64,000 bases of DNA from Pedobacter cryoconitis (GTDB lineage Bacteria; Bacteroidota; Bacteroidia; Sphingobacteriales; Sphingobacteriaceae): positions 46,578 to 110,577 of the forward strand of contig NZ_QLLR01000019.1 in the NCBI RefSeq assembly GCF_003259615.1. The letters run 5' to 3'. The translations under genes were made by a program, and so were the position numbers. Positions 24,855-34,442 of this stretch are shown piece by piece. The notes beneath the pieces are model-generated. The model saw only the letters and a program-made list of their open reading frames with translations. It was not told where the DNA came from and did not search any database. The number at the start of each line of letters is the position of its first letter. Position 1 is the stretch's first letter.

Positions 24855-24860
24855 GTTAGA

Positions 24861-24868
24861 CAAATATA
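24861..24868 (-). promoter_or_regulatory. candidate -7 box before the His/Cys-rich gene
   Basis: TATATTTG on the minus strand, exact TAnnTTTG match. If used, the transcript starts at or near 24855, which would favour translation from 24833. No -33 box recognised. Confidence 0.35.
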
Positions 24869-24946
24869 CTCCAAAACTGCTTCGCTGGATTTACATAATT
24901 TGAATAAAAATATTCAAAATTTAACCAGGCTGCTGACTAATTTTTA

Positions 24947-24978
24947 TACAGGGCTATAACCTTGGCTATAGCCCTGTA
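24947..24978. terminator. hairpin after the efflux genes
   Basis: TACAGGGCTATA (24947-24958) and TATAGCCCTGTA (24967-24978) form a perfect 12-bp stem with an 8-base loop, directly after the stop of the adaptor gene at 24982. The T tract is weak, so it may attenuate rather than end transcription before the His/Cys-rich gene. Confidence 0.6.
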
Positions 24979-24981
24979 AGA

Positions 24982-26073
24982 TTATGATTTTAACTTAACC
25001 TCAGTTCCGTCAGCCAGTTCTTCCGTTCCCTTTACCAAAATCTGGTCAGTCTCTTTTACCGGGCCAAAAACCTCTTGAAGTTCGCCATTACGCGTACCGG
25101 CCGTTACACTGATCCTTTTACTCTTGTTATTTTCTATTTTCACAATAAATATCCCAGATTGTGCAATGACAATGCTGCTTACAGGTACCCAAAGTGTAGC
25201 ATGTGGTCTTTTAAGCGTTAATTTTACCTGCGCATACTCACCTCCATTCAATATATGCTGAGCATTTAATACATCAAATTCTGCTGTTACCGAACGGGAA
25301 TCCTGCTGTAATAAATCACTTTTCCTGGAAAGAACAGAGAAAAAGAGCTGATCCGGATGATCACTAACCGTAAAAGATACTTTCATGTCTTTACCCACCG
25401 CCTGCACATGCTTTTCTGGTATAGCTACTGTAAGTCTCAGGCGATTGGTCTGGGCAATTGAAAACAAAGGCGCATGGTCACCAACCAAAGCTCCCGCCGA
25501 TATATTTTTATGGATAACCGTTCCATCAAAAGGAGCCATAATTCTTAAATACTGTTGTAATTGCGCAGAAGCACCTGTCGTAGCTTTAACAGCCGCATAC
25601 GCAGCACTATCACTTCTGAACTTGCTTCTTGCCTTGTCCAGTTCTATCGCAGCAACAGCTCCGGCCCTGGTTGCCGCCTTTTTTAAGCGCTCATAAGCCT
25701 GCAGACTATACAAATAATCTTCATAAAACTTGTTCTCGTCGGCCCGGGCTGATAAATAATGCTGACTGATTTCAGGCGCTTCCAAAATAGCCAGCAACTG
25801 TCCCTTTTTAACCTTGCTGCCTCTGTCTGCAAAGATCTTTTTGACAAAGCCCTTTACTTTTGGATAGATGACTACCTCTTCATAAGGTTTAAGTTCTCCG
25901 GGTAAAGAAAGTGAATAAGAAGGCTGGTCAGAAACCGGGTGAATAAATTGAACCGCTTCTGCCTGATTGGCTTTTGTTTGTGGCTGCTTCTGTTTTGCTT
26001 TATCGGAAGCGCAGCCTGCAAAGACTAAAGAAGCCAGTATGGAAATTGTTAAGGTATACTTGTTAAGTTTCAT
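24982..26073 (-). CDS. RND efflux periplasmic adaptor (membrane fusion protein)
   Basis: A 363-residue lipoprotein (ISILASLVFAGCASD lipobox). The order is a lipoyl-like half (YPKVKGFVKKIFADRGSKVK, GQLLAILEAPE), a helical hairpin (KFYEDYLYSLQAYERLKKAA), the second lipoyl half (RIMAPFDGTVIHKNISAGAL) and beta-barrel/MP domains (FTVSDHPDQLFFSVLSRKSD). It bridges the RND pump and the TolC channel. It belongs to the operon TolC-RND-adaptor read on the minus strand, with a 13-bp gap after the pump gene. Confidence 0.93.
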   Translation of the reverse strand: MKLNKYTLTISILASLVFAGCASDKAKQKQPQTKANQAEAVQFIHPVSDQPSYSLSLPGELKPYEEVVIYPKVKGFVKKIFADRGSKVKKGQLLAILEAPEISQHYLSARADENKFYEDYLYSLQAYERLKKAATRAGAVAAIELDKARSKFRSDSAAYAAVKATTGASAQLQQYLRIMAPFDGTVIHKNISAGALVGDHAPLFSIAQTNRLRLTVAIPEKHVQAVGKDMKVSFTVSDHPDQLFFSVLSRKSDLLQQDSRSVTAEFDVLNAQHILNGGEYAQVKLTLKRPHATLWVPVSSIVIAQSGIFIVKIENNKSKRISVTAGTRNGELQEVFGPVKETDQILVKGTEELADGTEVKLKS

Positions 26074-26086
26074 ATATAATATCTGT

Positions 26087-29000
26087 TTATGCCTGAGTAG
26101 TAGCTGGGTTAATCAATAAGTTTTTGTTATCCGGATCATCAGGGTCCAGTGTCAGGCTATTCCTGGTTTTATTTTTCATGATCAGGGTATACACCTGTGG
26201 TAAAATCAATAAGGCCGTTAAAGTTGACAAAATCAGTCCGCCAATAACCGCCTGACCCAGTGGAGCAACCTGTTCAGAACCTTCCCCCATACCAATAGCC
26301 ATCGGGATCATCCCCGCAATCATAGCCATGGTTGTCATAATGATGGGGCGTAACCGGGAAGAGGCCGCTAGAAAAACAGCCTGCTTAGCTTGCATACCAT
26401 GTTTTAACCGGTTAGTCTCTGCCTGGTTGATCATCAATACCGCGTTAGAAACCGAAACGCCGACAGACATAATAATTCCCATATAGGACTGAAGATTTAA
26501 GGTGCTTCCTGATAAAAGCAATAACATCAAACTCCCTCCAATAACAGCCGGGACAACAGATAAGATCAATCCGGAAACGGCAAACGATTGATAATAAGCT
26601 GTCAGCATTAAAAAGATGACCACAATTGCGACCAATAAACCCGTCTGTAAACCAGAAAGTGTTTCTTCCAGCAGCTGAACTAATCCTTCTGTTGAAACAA
26701 TAACACCCCTTGGTGGGGTACCTGCCTCTTTAATCACTTGTCCGGCTGCTTTAGAAGCTGCCCCCATATCCTTTTGATGAATATTTGCCAATAAAGTAAC
26801 ATACCTGTTCGGACCCTGGCGGTTCACCTGACCAGGAAGCTTGACCAGCCTGATGTCAGCTACATCCTCCAATACTGGTCTTGGCTGACCTGACTTTAAA
26901 GGTAAAGAGCGAAGTTTATCCAGAGAGTGCATATCAGCCTCTGGAATCTGTACCTGCACCTGGAAAACCAATCCCGATTTAGGGTCCGCCCAAAGATTCT
27001 TGTTCGTAAAACGCGAAGAAGAAGTTGCAATAGTCAGGGTTCGGGTTACATCATCCATCGTTAAGCCAAACTGTGCAGCAAGCGCCCTGTTTACATTGAT
27101 CTCTACACTAGGGTAATTAACTGGTTCTGCTATACGTACATCCCTGAAAAAAGGTGCTTTCAGTAAACCCTGTTCAAGTTTCTTTGCGAACTTTTCTGCT
27201 CCCTTTATTTGTCCTGCGGCTACTTTAATCTGTACCTGGTTCATTGCTCCCTGGCTCATTATCTTTTCCACAAGCTCCATGGGTTCAAAACCAATCTTCA
27301 GGACAGGGATTTCCTGTTGAATAACCTTTCTTATTTTCTCTTTTAGTCCGGAAATTGAACCTTTAAACAGGTGCTGGTCAACAGATAGCTGTAATACCGC
27401 CTCATGTGAGCCACTGGTGAATAAAAAAATAGGATTAATTGCTGTAGCAGAAGGCTGTAAACCCACAAATGCAGAACTTATTTTAACAGCTTCCGGGGGT
27501 AGCTGCTCATGGATCAACTGCGTAACTTTTTTCAGATAGCCTTCAGTTACTTCAAGCCTGCTGCCTTCAGGAGCGAGGATACGCAATTGCAAATCACCAC
27601 TGTTGCTCGCAGGCAGAATGTCTGTACCGATGTAAAATCCACCCGCACCAATCATCAGCAGTACTATCAAAGCATAACCCCCAATCATTAATCCAATCTT
27701 ACTTTGACCATATCTGATCAATAACAAATACCTGCGTTTAAATTTCTCAAACCTGGTTAACTTCTTTTGATGCAAGCTGATTTTATGATGCTGGAATTGT
27801 TCAGGCTTCATCAACCAGTTGGCTAAGATGGGTACGAATGTTTGCGAGGCAATAAAAGAAGCAATCATGGCAAAAGCAACTGCCAGTGAAAGCGGCATAA
27901 ACATATCCCTTGGAATTCCCGTCATCAAAAAAGAGGGGATAAGTACCGCCAGGATGCAAAATAAGATCAATATTTTCGGAACAGAAATTTCCAGCAAAGC
28001 ATCCAGTATGGCCCTTTGTTTGGGCTTCTCCATTTCAAAATGCTGATGTATATTTTCAATCGTTACCGTGGCTTCATCGACCAGGATGCCTATAGCCAGC
28101 GCCAGACCACTCAGTGTCATCACATTAATAGTCTGTCCGAACAAATAGAGCATGATCACTGCCGAGAGAATAGCGATCGGTATCGTGAGCACCACAATTA
28201 AAGCCCCTCTGGAATCCCCTAAAAATAAGAAAACCATTAAGCCTGTCAACAATGCACCGAGTATTCCTTCGTGCACCAAATTTTCAAGTGACTTTTCAAT
28301 GTACCCAGACTGATCGAATACATATTTAACATCTACATCCTCAGGTAATGCAGCCTTTAACATTGGAATTGATGCCTTTAAGTTTTCCACTACTTTAAGC
28401 GTAGAGGCATCTGCTTTTTTTATGACCGGCAAATACACCGACCTTTTCCCATTAATCAGTGCATAACCTGTTGTAATATCAGCAGCATCCTCTACAACGG
28501 CAATATCTTTCACATAGACATTTGTTCCCGAGCCAATTCTGACGGGGATATTCAGGAATTCCTCCGGTCCGTTTGCAATAGAATTTACCGGGCTCATCAG
28601 GTTCTGGTCGCCAATTCTGATATTTCCTGCTGGCGAGGGAAAATTGTTTTTGGCAATTGCCGTAGTTACTTCCTCCGCAGAAAGGCCGTAAGACTGCATC
28701 AGTTCAGGATTGACTTTAACTACCATTGTTCTTACATTTCCTCCAAAAGGAGCAGGAGCAGTTACACCTGGAATAGTGACAAACATGGGCCTTATTTTAG
28801 TCAATGCCAATGTTTGAAGCTCTGTAATGGACCGCTCGGTACTTTCAAAAACCAGCTGGCCGATAGGAAGAGAGCTACCATCAAACCTCACTACCTGTGG
28901 GGGGACGGCACCCGGCGGAAGGAAGCCCATTGCCCTGGAAACCTGGGCGGCGACTTCTCCCGATGCCTGTGCCATATCACTGCCCGGGTAGAAAGTGATT

Positions 29001-29275
29001 TTCATCAAGGTAAATCCTTGTATACTTTTAAAATCTATGCCCTTTACCCCGCTTACGAAAATCAGTACTTTCTGAAATTCATTCGCCATAAAACCATCCA
29101 TATAAGCCGGACTAAGGCCGCCATAAGGCATGGCAATATAAATGACAGGCAGCTCGACCCTGGGAAAGATGTCAACATTGATATTTTTGATGGCGGTGAA
29201 AGAGAAATAAGCAATGGCCAAAATGGCGACCATGACAGTTAATGGCTTTTTTAATGCAAAACGGATCATATTCAT
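26087..29275 (-). CDS. RND efflux pump, inner-membrane permease
   Basis: A 1062-residue AcrB/CusA-type pump, full length for the family. The N-terminus (MNMIRFALKKPLTVMVAILA) starts TM1. Two periplasmic halves alternate with TM blocks 2-6 and 8-12. TM4 carries the proton-relay acids in GLALAIGILVDEATVTIENI. The second half has VGVSVSNAVLMINQAETN. The position inside a copper gene set suggests metal export, but the sequence does not clearly place it in the heavy-metal subgroup, so drug or lipid export is possible. It is 9 bp from the TolC gene and translationally linked. Confidence 0.93.
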   Translation of the reverse strand: MNMIRFALKKPLTVMVAILAIAYFSFTAIKNINVDIFPRVELPVIYIAMPYGGLSPAYMDGFMANEFQKVLIFVSGVKGIDFKSIQGFTLMKITFYPGSDMAQASGEVAAQVSRAMGFLPPGAVPPQVVRFDGSSLPIGQLVFESTERSITELQTLALTKIRPMFVTIPGVTAPAPFGGNVRTMVVKVNPELMQSYGLSAEEVTTAIAKNNFPSPAGNIRIGDQNLMSPVNSIANGPEEFLNIPVRIGSGTNVYVKDIAVVEDAADITTGYALINGKRSVYLPVIKKADASTLKVVENLKASIPMLKAALPEDVDVKYVFDQSGYIEKSLENLVHEGILGALLTGLMVFLFLGDSRGALIVVLTIPIAILSAVIMLYLFGQTINVMTLSGLALAIGILVDEATVTIENIHQHFEMEKPKQRAILDALLEISVPKILILFCILAVLIPSFLMTGIPRDMFMPLSLAVAFAMIASFIASQTFVPILANWLMKPEQFQHHKISLHQKKLTRFEKFKRRYLLLIRYGQSKIGLMIGGYALIVLLMIGAGGFYIGTDILPASNSGDLQLRILAPEGSRLEVTEGYLKKVTQLIHEQLPPEAVKISSAFVGLQPSATAINPIFLFTSGSHEAVLQLSVDQHLFKGSISGLKEKIRKVIQQEIPVLKIGFEPMELVEKIMSQGAMNQVQIKVAAGQIKGAEKFAKKLEQGLLKAPFFRDVRIAEPVNYPSVEINVNRALAAQFGLTMDDVTRTLTIATSSSRFTNKNLWADPKSGLVFQVQVQIPEADMHSLDKLRSLPLKSGQPRPVLEDVADIRLVKLPGQVNRQGPNRYVTLLANIHQKDMGAASKAAGQVIKEAGTPPRGVIVSTEGLVQLLEETLSGLQTGLLVAIVVIFLMLTAYYQSFAVSGLILSVVPAVIGGSLMLLLLSGSTLNLQSYMGIIMSVGVSVSNAVLMINQAETNRLKHGMQAKQAVFLAASSRLRPIIMTTMAMIAGMIPMAIGMGEGSEQVAPLGQAVIGGLILSTLTALLILPQVYTLIMKNKTRNSLTLDPDDPDNKNLLINPATTQA

Positions 29276-29283
29276 TCGTATAA

Positions 29284-30654
29284 TTAAAATTGACTGGACA
29301 ACTCACTAAAATCACCTGAGAGTTCGGCTTTTTTAATCAGCAGGTTCCAAAACTCTTGCTGAACCTCAATAGCATTTTTCTCGACCTGTTGTAATAAAGA
29401 CTGGATTTGCAGCAGTTCGGTTAAATTAATCAGGCCACTCTCATACCTGGACAGGTATAAATTGTAGGCCTGTTGTGCCTTTTCCAAAGCCATGCGGGTA
29501 TTGGCTACCTGTTTCAACTGCTGGCTGACTCTGCTGCTAACCGCTTGTAAAGCAGTATTCATCTGCAGTTTTTGCAGGTCATAACTGAACTTTGAAGCCT
29601 GAACTGCCTGAGCTGTCCTTTTCTTTGCTAAAGAGCCAGTATAGATATTGCTGAGGTTCCAGGTTAATCCTATACCCACCAGGTAATTACGTGCAGTATT
29701 ATTATATCCTGCCGATAAATCCTGGTTAACCGTTCCATCTGCCGATATGCCGCTTCCACGTGCTGATAAACCACCTAAAAGAGAGAAAGAAGGCAGCATT
29801 TTGTTGGAAGAAAGTTCATTCTGGGTTTCATTGTACCTCACCTGTTTATCCAGTATTTGCAAATACGGATGACTTGGTGAAATCGAATCTGAAGAAACCT
29901 GTAATGCTTGATAACGCATAAAAGATTGCTGCGGAAATTGAATTTCCGTCAGCGGTACAACCTCTGAAAAGTTGATTTTTCCGGCATTATATTTACCAGT
30001 CCATTCATCCCTCGAAGCTTTAGCCAGTAAATAGGAGGAGGAGGCCAGTGCAGTATCTGCACCGGGCTTTAAACCTGCATCAGCAAGGCTTACCGCTAAA
30101 TCAAGAATTTCTTTTACTCTTTTTACCTGCTGATCTGCCCATCCAAGATTTGAATTTGCATAAAGTATACCTACATAAAGGGAGGTCACTTTAACTTGCA
30201 AGGCCAGTTTTGTTGCATCATAGCCACTTTTGGCTTCCTGCACCTTATAACCAGCAGCCTTTATTGTTTTGCGTTGTTTTCCGAATTCAAAAAACTTCCA
30301 GTCTACTAAAACAGATCCGAATGTGTTTGCTGCGGTTGTATTTTCCTGGTCGGCCTTGGTGCCATTTACATTAAATACACCTGGAACGGGGAAAAATGCA
30401 CCATTGCTGCCTGCAAATGTTCCATAAGAATTTTGCAACTGCAATTGCATCTGGGGTAAAGAGAGGCTTTGAATCTCTTTTTGTGCATATTCAGCTTCTT
30501 CCAGCAGTGCATTTTTTGCAAGTAGGCCAGAGTAATTTTGATAAGCAAGCTCCCAGGCACGGGTTAAAGTCAGCCCTGTTGGTTGCTGTGCATAGGTGCT
30601 TACACTAATCAGCATAGAAACTATACCAATCAGATAAAGATTGTACTTCATCAT
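29284..30654 (-). CDS. TolC-family outer membrane channel
   Basis: A 456-residue TolC/OEP protein with a signal peptide (LYLIGIVSMLISVSTYAQQ) and two OEP repeats (LTLTRAWELAYQNYSGLLAK ... YLSRYESGLINLTELLQIQS). The second contains the typical helical-barrel pattern YNLYLSRYESGLINLTELL. It forms the outer-membrane exit of the RND tripartite pump encoded next to it. The start may be 30654 or 30651 (MM). Confidence 0.93.
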   Translation of the reverse strand: MMKYNLYLIGIVSMLISVSTYAQQPTGLTLTRAWELAYQNYSGLLAKNALLEEAEYAQKEIQSLSLPQMQLQLQNSYGTFAGSNGAFFPVPGVFNVNGTKADQENTTAANTFGSVLVDWKFFEFGKQRKTIKAAGYKVQEAKSGYDATKLALQVKVTSLYVGILYANSNLGWADQQVKRVKEILDLAVSLADAGLKPGADTALASSSYLLAKASRDEWTGKYNAGKINFSEVVPLTEIQFPQQSFMRYQALQVSSDSISPSHPYLQILDKQVRYNETQNELSSNKMLPSFSLLGGLSARGSGISADGTVNQDLSAGYNNTARNYLVGIGLTWNLSNIYTGSLAKKRTAQAVQASKFSYDLQKLQMNTALQAVSSRVSQQLKQVANTRMALEKAQQAYNLYLSRYESGLINLTELLQIQSLLQQVEKNAIEVQQEFWNLLIKKAELSGDFSELSSQF

Positions 30655-30731
30655 ATTTGAAAATTAGTTGAGGATAGCAGAAAGCCGTGTATCCGTATAA
30701 CGGAACGGCAAAAATTACTGGAATGTAATTT

Positions 30732-31172
30732 CTATATCAACAACAGACTGTTTTGCAGAAACAGCGGAATGACCGGCCAGCGTAACTTAGACTCAGGTCT
30801 TGGCAGCTCAGTCTGCTTTTTAAAAGAAACGAGAAGGGATAGAATAAAGCCAGGGAGTATAAATGCAAAAAGCATGACTAAACTGGTTCTTAAAACACTT
30901 TGTTTCACAATAGGCTCATCGGTAGATGAATTCAGCTGAGCAAGCAGACAATCAGCTTTTTCAACAATTAGCTGATCTGGTCTGCCCCATAAAGATTTCA
31001 TCAATTTATTGGATACTGCGCTTTGAGAAACTGTATCAGAGAAAAAAGACTGAATTCCTTTTCTGACCGCACATGAAGAAAGCAGGCAAATTAACAGCAA
31101 CAGGAAAACGGCCAGAGGTTTGATTCCTTTAGCTGCCAATTGACCAATTGTATATTTTATTTGCTGATACAT
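30732..31172 (-). CDS. hypothetical lipoprotein-like membrane protein
   Basis: A 146-residue protein of unknown family upstream of the TolC gene (77-bp gap). A hydrophobic stretch with a lipobox-like LLSSC (PLAVFLLLLICLLSSC) is near residue 34, and a second hydrophobic helix (LVMLFAFILPGFILSLLVSF) is near residue 105. The C-terminus is polar. It may be the first gene of the copper operon. I see no metal motif, so its role is open. Confidence 0.6.
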   Translation of the reverse strand: MYQQIKYTIGQLAAKGIKPLAVFLLLLICLLSSCAVRKGIQSFFSDTVSQSAVSNKLMKSLWGRPDQLIVEKADCLLAQLNSSTDEPIVKQSVLRTSLVMLFAFILPGFILSLLVSFKKQTELPRPESKLRWPVIPLFLQNSLLLI

Positions 31173-31448
31173 TTCGGCCTAAAGTACTGTTTTTTTTTAA
31201 GAGTGGTAACACCATTCGCCATCGTCACGAGAAATTGACTTAAAATCCTGAACGGAGAAAAAACGATTTTAAAATACGGGATGTGAATATTTTTTTTGCT
31301 TTTCAGTAATGAATAAATTGAACAATCTGATTGCGTCAATTAATAGGTAGTTTTCCGCAATAAAAAGAGCTTTGTATTTTTTTTTATACACATTAAACCT
31401 TTATTAAAAAAGGAAGTCTCACACCATGTTGAACTAAATAACAACCTT

Positions 31449-31610
31449 ATGACCAGTCACTTACTTTACATTGACCCGGGGACAGGCAGCCTGTTCTTTC
31501 AAGCTATTTTATCAGCTATCCTTACACTATCTGTTTTTGGAAGCAAACTAAAAGTGTTTGTTTTACACTTTATCAGGACCATTAAATCAAGGAAAGGAAG
31601 TAAAGAATAA
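31449..31610 (+). CDS. 53-residue membrane protein with YIDPGTGS motif
   Basis: A short gene below usual size limits: ATG 31449 to TAA 31608-31610, whose last base is the first base of the next ATG (TAATG). The product starts MTSHLLYIDPGTGSLFFQAI, then has one hydrophobic helix (AILSAILTLSVFG) and a basic tail (TIKSRKGSKE). The YIDPGTGS start is a known feature of small membrane proteins beside polysaccharide-related genes. The one-base overlap and the conserved motif make it very likely real, and probably a partner of the methyltransferase/sulfatase-like genes. Confidence 0.8.
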   Translation: MTSHLLYIDPGTGSLFFQAILSAILTLSVFGSKLKVFVLHFIRTIKSRKGSKE

Positions 31611-32980
31611 TGAGTTTACTGCAAGCGATTTCTTATAAAGATCCTGCCGGTTTTGTAGTTAAATTGGAAGATGGATATTATAGATATATTGCTCCTGAGT
31701 ACGCAATGGAATTTGATCACCTGACTGAGTCAGGACTTTATCAAACACTGGTAGATCAGGAGTTAATGATACCGCATACTGAGGTTTTATTAGATGATAA
31801 ATTTCCCGGTTATTATAAGAAAATATTTCCCCGGCAGTTAGCCTTTATATCTTATCCATTTGAATGGTCTTACACACAATGGCAGCAAATGTTACTGGCT
31901 TATACCCGGATTAATCAGCTGTCATTAACTCACGGGATGATTCTAAAGGATGCTTCTCCTTACAACTTCACTTTTCACAATGATAAATGTGTATTAATTG
32001 ATACCTTGTCTTTCGGCTTTTATAAAGATGGGGACCCATGGATAGCCTACCGTCAATTTTGTGAAGAATCTCTGTCCCCATTCCTGTTGATGCACTATAA
32101 AGATCCATTGTGGTCAAAGTTATACAGAGGAAGCATTACCGGGCTGCCTCTTCCTTTTGTCAGCAGTCATTTACCTTTCCGGACTCGTTTTGATACCTTT
32201 TGTCTGATCCATATTCATTTGCATTCCCGCTTTAGTAATGATAAAAAAGGTAAAAGTGAAACTACGCGTCAGGGATTGAATAAAGAAAAACTAAAGATTC
32301 TTTTTGATACGATTGCCAAAAATGTTTTGGCCAGGAAACAACCTTTACTTAAAAATAGTATATGGGATCATTATTATGAGAATGATATTGAAAGTGAAAA
32401 GTACATCACTGCCAAAATAGATGTGATTACAAAATGGCTGGCAGAAATAAGACCTGATGTGACCATTGATTTGGGCGCTAACACAGGTAAGTTCTCTCGT
32501 TTAGCTTCACCATTTTCGAAGGCTGTTTATGCGGTTGAAAGTGACATTTACTGTGTAGATGAAATTTATAGAACTAATACGCAGACCAAAGACAACAATA
32601 TTACTTCAATTTTGGCAGATCTTGCAGATCCTTCTCCGGGATTGGGCTGGCATAACGAGGAGAAGTCGCCGCTTTTAAAACGTCTGAAAGGAGATATGGT
32701 GATGGCGCTTGCCTTAATTCATCATTTATGTCTGAGCAGAAATTTACCACTTCCTTTTGTTGCCCGGCTTTTTTCTGAAATGACTACAAAGTATGCAATC
32801 GTTGAATTTGTTCCAAAAGAAGATCCAAAGTCTATGATTTTGCTTCAGCATAAAGGGGATATTTTTGAATCTTATACAGAGAAAGATTTTATCAGTTCCT
32901 TTGAGCATCATTTTAGATTAGTTGTCTGCTATCCATTTGAAAAATCACTAAGAAAATTGTTCTTATGGGAAAAACTATAG
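31610..32980 (+). CDS. NoeA-like SAM-dependent methyltransferase
   Basis: A 456-residue cytoplasmic protein. The first about 220 residues are an uncommon N-terminal domain (LVDQELMIPHTEVL, HGMILKDASPYNFTF: a kinase-like HxDxxxxNF-style loop, which is reminiscent of a degenerate kinase fold). The second half is a Rossmann methyltransferase: TIDLGANTGKFSRLAS (motif I), AVESD, ALALIHHLCLSRNLPL and AIVEFVPKEDP. Such proteins were first described as NoeA nodulation proteins. The cassette context suggests envelope polysaccharide modification. It overlaps the small gene by one base and the sulfatase-like gene by 16. Confidence 0.82.
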   Translation: MSLLQAISYKDPAGFVVKLEDGYYRYIAPEYAMEFDHLTESGLYQTLVDQELMIPHTEVLLDDKFPGYYKKIFPRQLAFISYPFEWSYTQWQQMLLAYTRINQLSLTHGMILKDASPYNFTFHNDKCVLIDTLSFGFYKDGDPWIAYRQFCEESLSPFLLMHYKDPLWSKLYRGSITGLPLPFVSSHLPFRTRFDTFCLIHIHLHSRFSNDKKGKSETTRQGLNKEKLKILFDTIAKNVLARKQPLLKNSIWDHYYENDIESEKYITAKIDVITKWLAEIRPDVTIDLGANTGKFSRLASPFSKAVYAVESDIYCVDEIYRTNTQTKDNNITSILADLADPSPGLGWHNEEKSPLLKRLKGDMVMALALIHHLCLSRNLPLPFVARLFSEMTTKYAIVEFVPKEDPKSMILLQHKGDIFESYTEKDFISSFEHHFRLVVCYPFEKSLRKLFLWEKL

Positions 32981-34323
32981 ACGACTGGTTAAGCAGGCCA
33001 TTGTTTATTTATAGCTTTGGTTTCTTTTTTTTGATTTATAAAAGTTCTCAGTATTTTGCATCGTTTAATCCGTTGTTATTTATAGCTTTTTTTGGAGGTT
33101 ATTGTCTGATTAATTATAGCATAGTCTGGATTCTAAAAAAAAATGGTATTTATAAATATGGTATAGGTTGTTTCATTCCGATCTGGACACTTGTTTTATT
33201 TCCAGAACTAATTATTTATACAGCTGGCCAATTTGCAAATTCTTCATTTGTTCGTGTCAGGTATTTGCTCATCTGTATTATATTATTATGTTTATTAATC
33301 AGTCTGATCAGGAGCAGGTTAAGCGATAAACAAGCATTGAGGGTAAATCCTGTTTTGAATATTTTTATTATGATACTCATCGTAGTTACTGTGTTCGATG
33401 AGCTTCAAATTAAACTGCAGGAAGATAAGCATAAATCATATTTACAAAGTAGGAAGCTACTTACTTCAACCATTAAAAACAAGAAAGATATTATCTGGAT
33501 ATTGCTTGACGAATATGCATCTCCTGCTAGTTTGAAAAGTCAGTTTCACTTTAATGACCCATTAGTAGATTCATTAAAAGGAAGAGGTTTTTTTGTATAT
33601 GATAGCCTTTATACGCGGAGTGATATCACATTGTATTCTGTTAACTCTCTTTTTAATCTGGACGATAGCATTCAAGTCTCGAGTCCGATGTATGCTACCG
33701 ATTATTTAAATAAAAGTATATGGGTTAAACAGTTAACACAACATGGATACGATTTTATTAGTTTAGAATTTACAAAGATCGCTGGGTATCCCAAATTGGC
33801 TTATCTTAGAATGTTTCCGGACAATTATTTTGATCAAATCTTGTTTGGTACATTATTTACAAACCTGATGGATAAAATCACGAAAAGTGATAAGCCATTT
33901 GATGACTATAATCAACAAGTTATCCGCGAGCTTAAATTGAATACACATACTAAAAGAAAGAAACCAACTTTTATCTGGGCACACTTATTAATTCCTCATC
34001 CGCCATTTTATAGAGATGCTAAAGGAAAACTTAATGAATCACCTATTTTAGATGCTAACATTTCCCCTCCTTCAACAGTGGTTGAACAATATACAGGCTA
34101 CCTTAGCTATGCGAACAGCGTAGTTCTTGATATTCTGGAGGGTATCCCCGACTGGAGAAATAAAACAATCATCATTTCCGGTGACCATGGCGCAAGAATG
34201 CTTGTGCCAGCCAACGATCCCAGGAGAAAACAAACGTTTGGTGCAATCTATTACCCTGGTATGGATCAAAAAGAACTGAGCAAAATTAAGTATATGCAGC
34301 AGATCCCATTTCACCTTCATTAA
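32965..34323 (+). CDS. membrane sulfatase-fold (phosphoethanolamine transferase/LTA-synthase-like) protein
   Basis: A 452-residue membrane enzyme. About five N-terminal transmembrane helices (PLFIYSFGFFFLIYKSS, LLFIAFFGGYCLINYSI, FIPIWTLVLFPELIIYTAG, LLICIILLCLLISLI, VLNIFIMILIVVTVFDEL) precede an alkaline-phosphatase/sulfatase-like periplasmic domain. IWILLDEYASPASLKS gives the first metal site, WAHLLIPHPPFY a His-rich strand, and ISGDHGARM the metal-binding DH. The Thr/Ser nucleophile may lie in SLYTRSDITLYS. It probably transfers or hydrolyses phospho or sulfo groups on envelope glycans. It overlaps the methyltransferase by 16 bp. Confidence 0.8.
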   Translation: MGKTIDDWLSRPLFIYSFGFFFLIYKSSQYFASFNPLLFIAFFGGYCLINYSIVWILKKNGIYKYGIGCFIPIWTLVLFPELIIYTAGQFANSSFVRVRYLLICIILLCLLISLIRSRLSDKQALRVNPVLNIFIMILIVVTVFDELQIKLQEDKHKSYLQSRKLLTSTIKNKKDIIWILLDEYASPASLKSQFHFNDPLVDSLKGRGFFVYDSLYTRSDITLYSVNSLFNLDDSIQVSSPMYATDYLNKSIWVKQLTQHGYDFISLEFTKIAGYPKLAYLRMFPDNYFDQILFGTLFTNLMDKITKSDKPFDDYNQQVIRELKLNTHTKRKKPTFIWAHLLIPHPPFYRDAKGKLNESPILDANISPPSTVVEQYTGYLSYANSVVLDILEGIPDWRNKTIIISGDHGARMLVPANDPRRKQTFGAIYYPGMDQKELSKIKYMQQIPFHLH

Positions 34324-34355
34324 TTGATAAGTAACTCACATCATAGTTTTCGTTG

Positions 34356-34383
34356 ACCGGAGTCATGTATAAATGACCCCGGT
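34356..34383 (+). terminator. hairpin between the envelope cassette and the oleate hydratase
   Basis: ACCGGAGTCAT (34356-34366) pairs with ATGACCCCGGT (34373-34383) with one mismatch and a 6-base loop. It separates the three-gene cassette from the oleate hydratase gene. No T tract follows, so the assignment is moderate. Confidence 0.5.
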
Positions 34384-34442
34384 TAAGTGACATTTACAAC
34401 ATTGCATGGCACAATGACTTGCTCACTTAAAATAAAAACAAG

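Noticed and set aside
34072..34320. Minus-strand ORF inside the sulfatase-like gene
   Set aside because: Within the conserved DHG metal region of the plus-strand gene; no family match.
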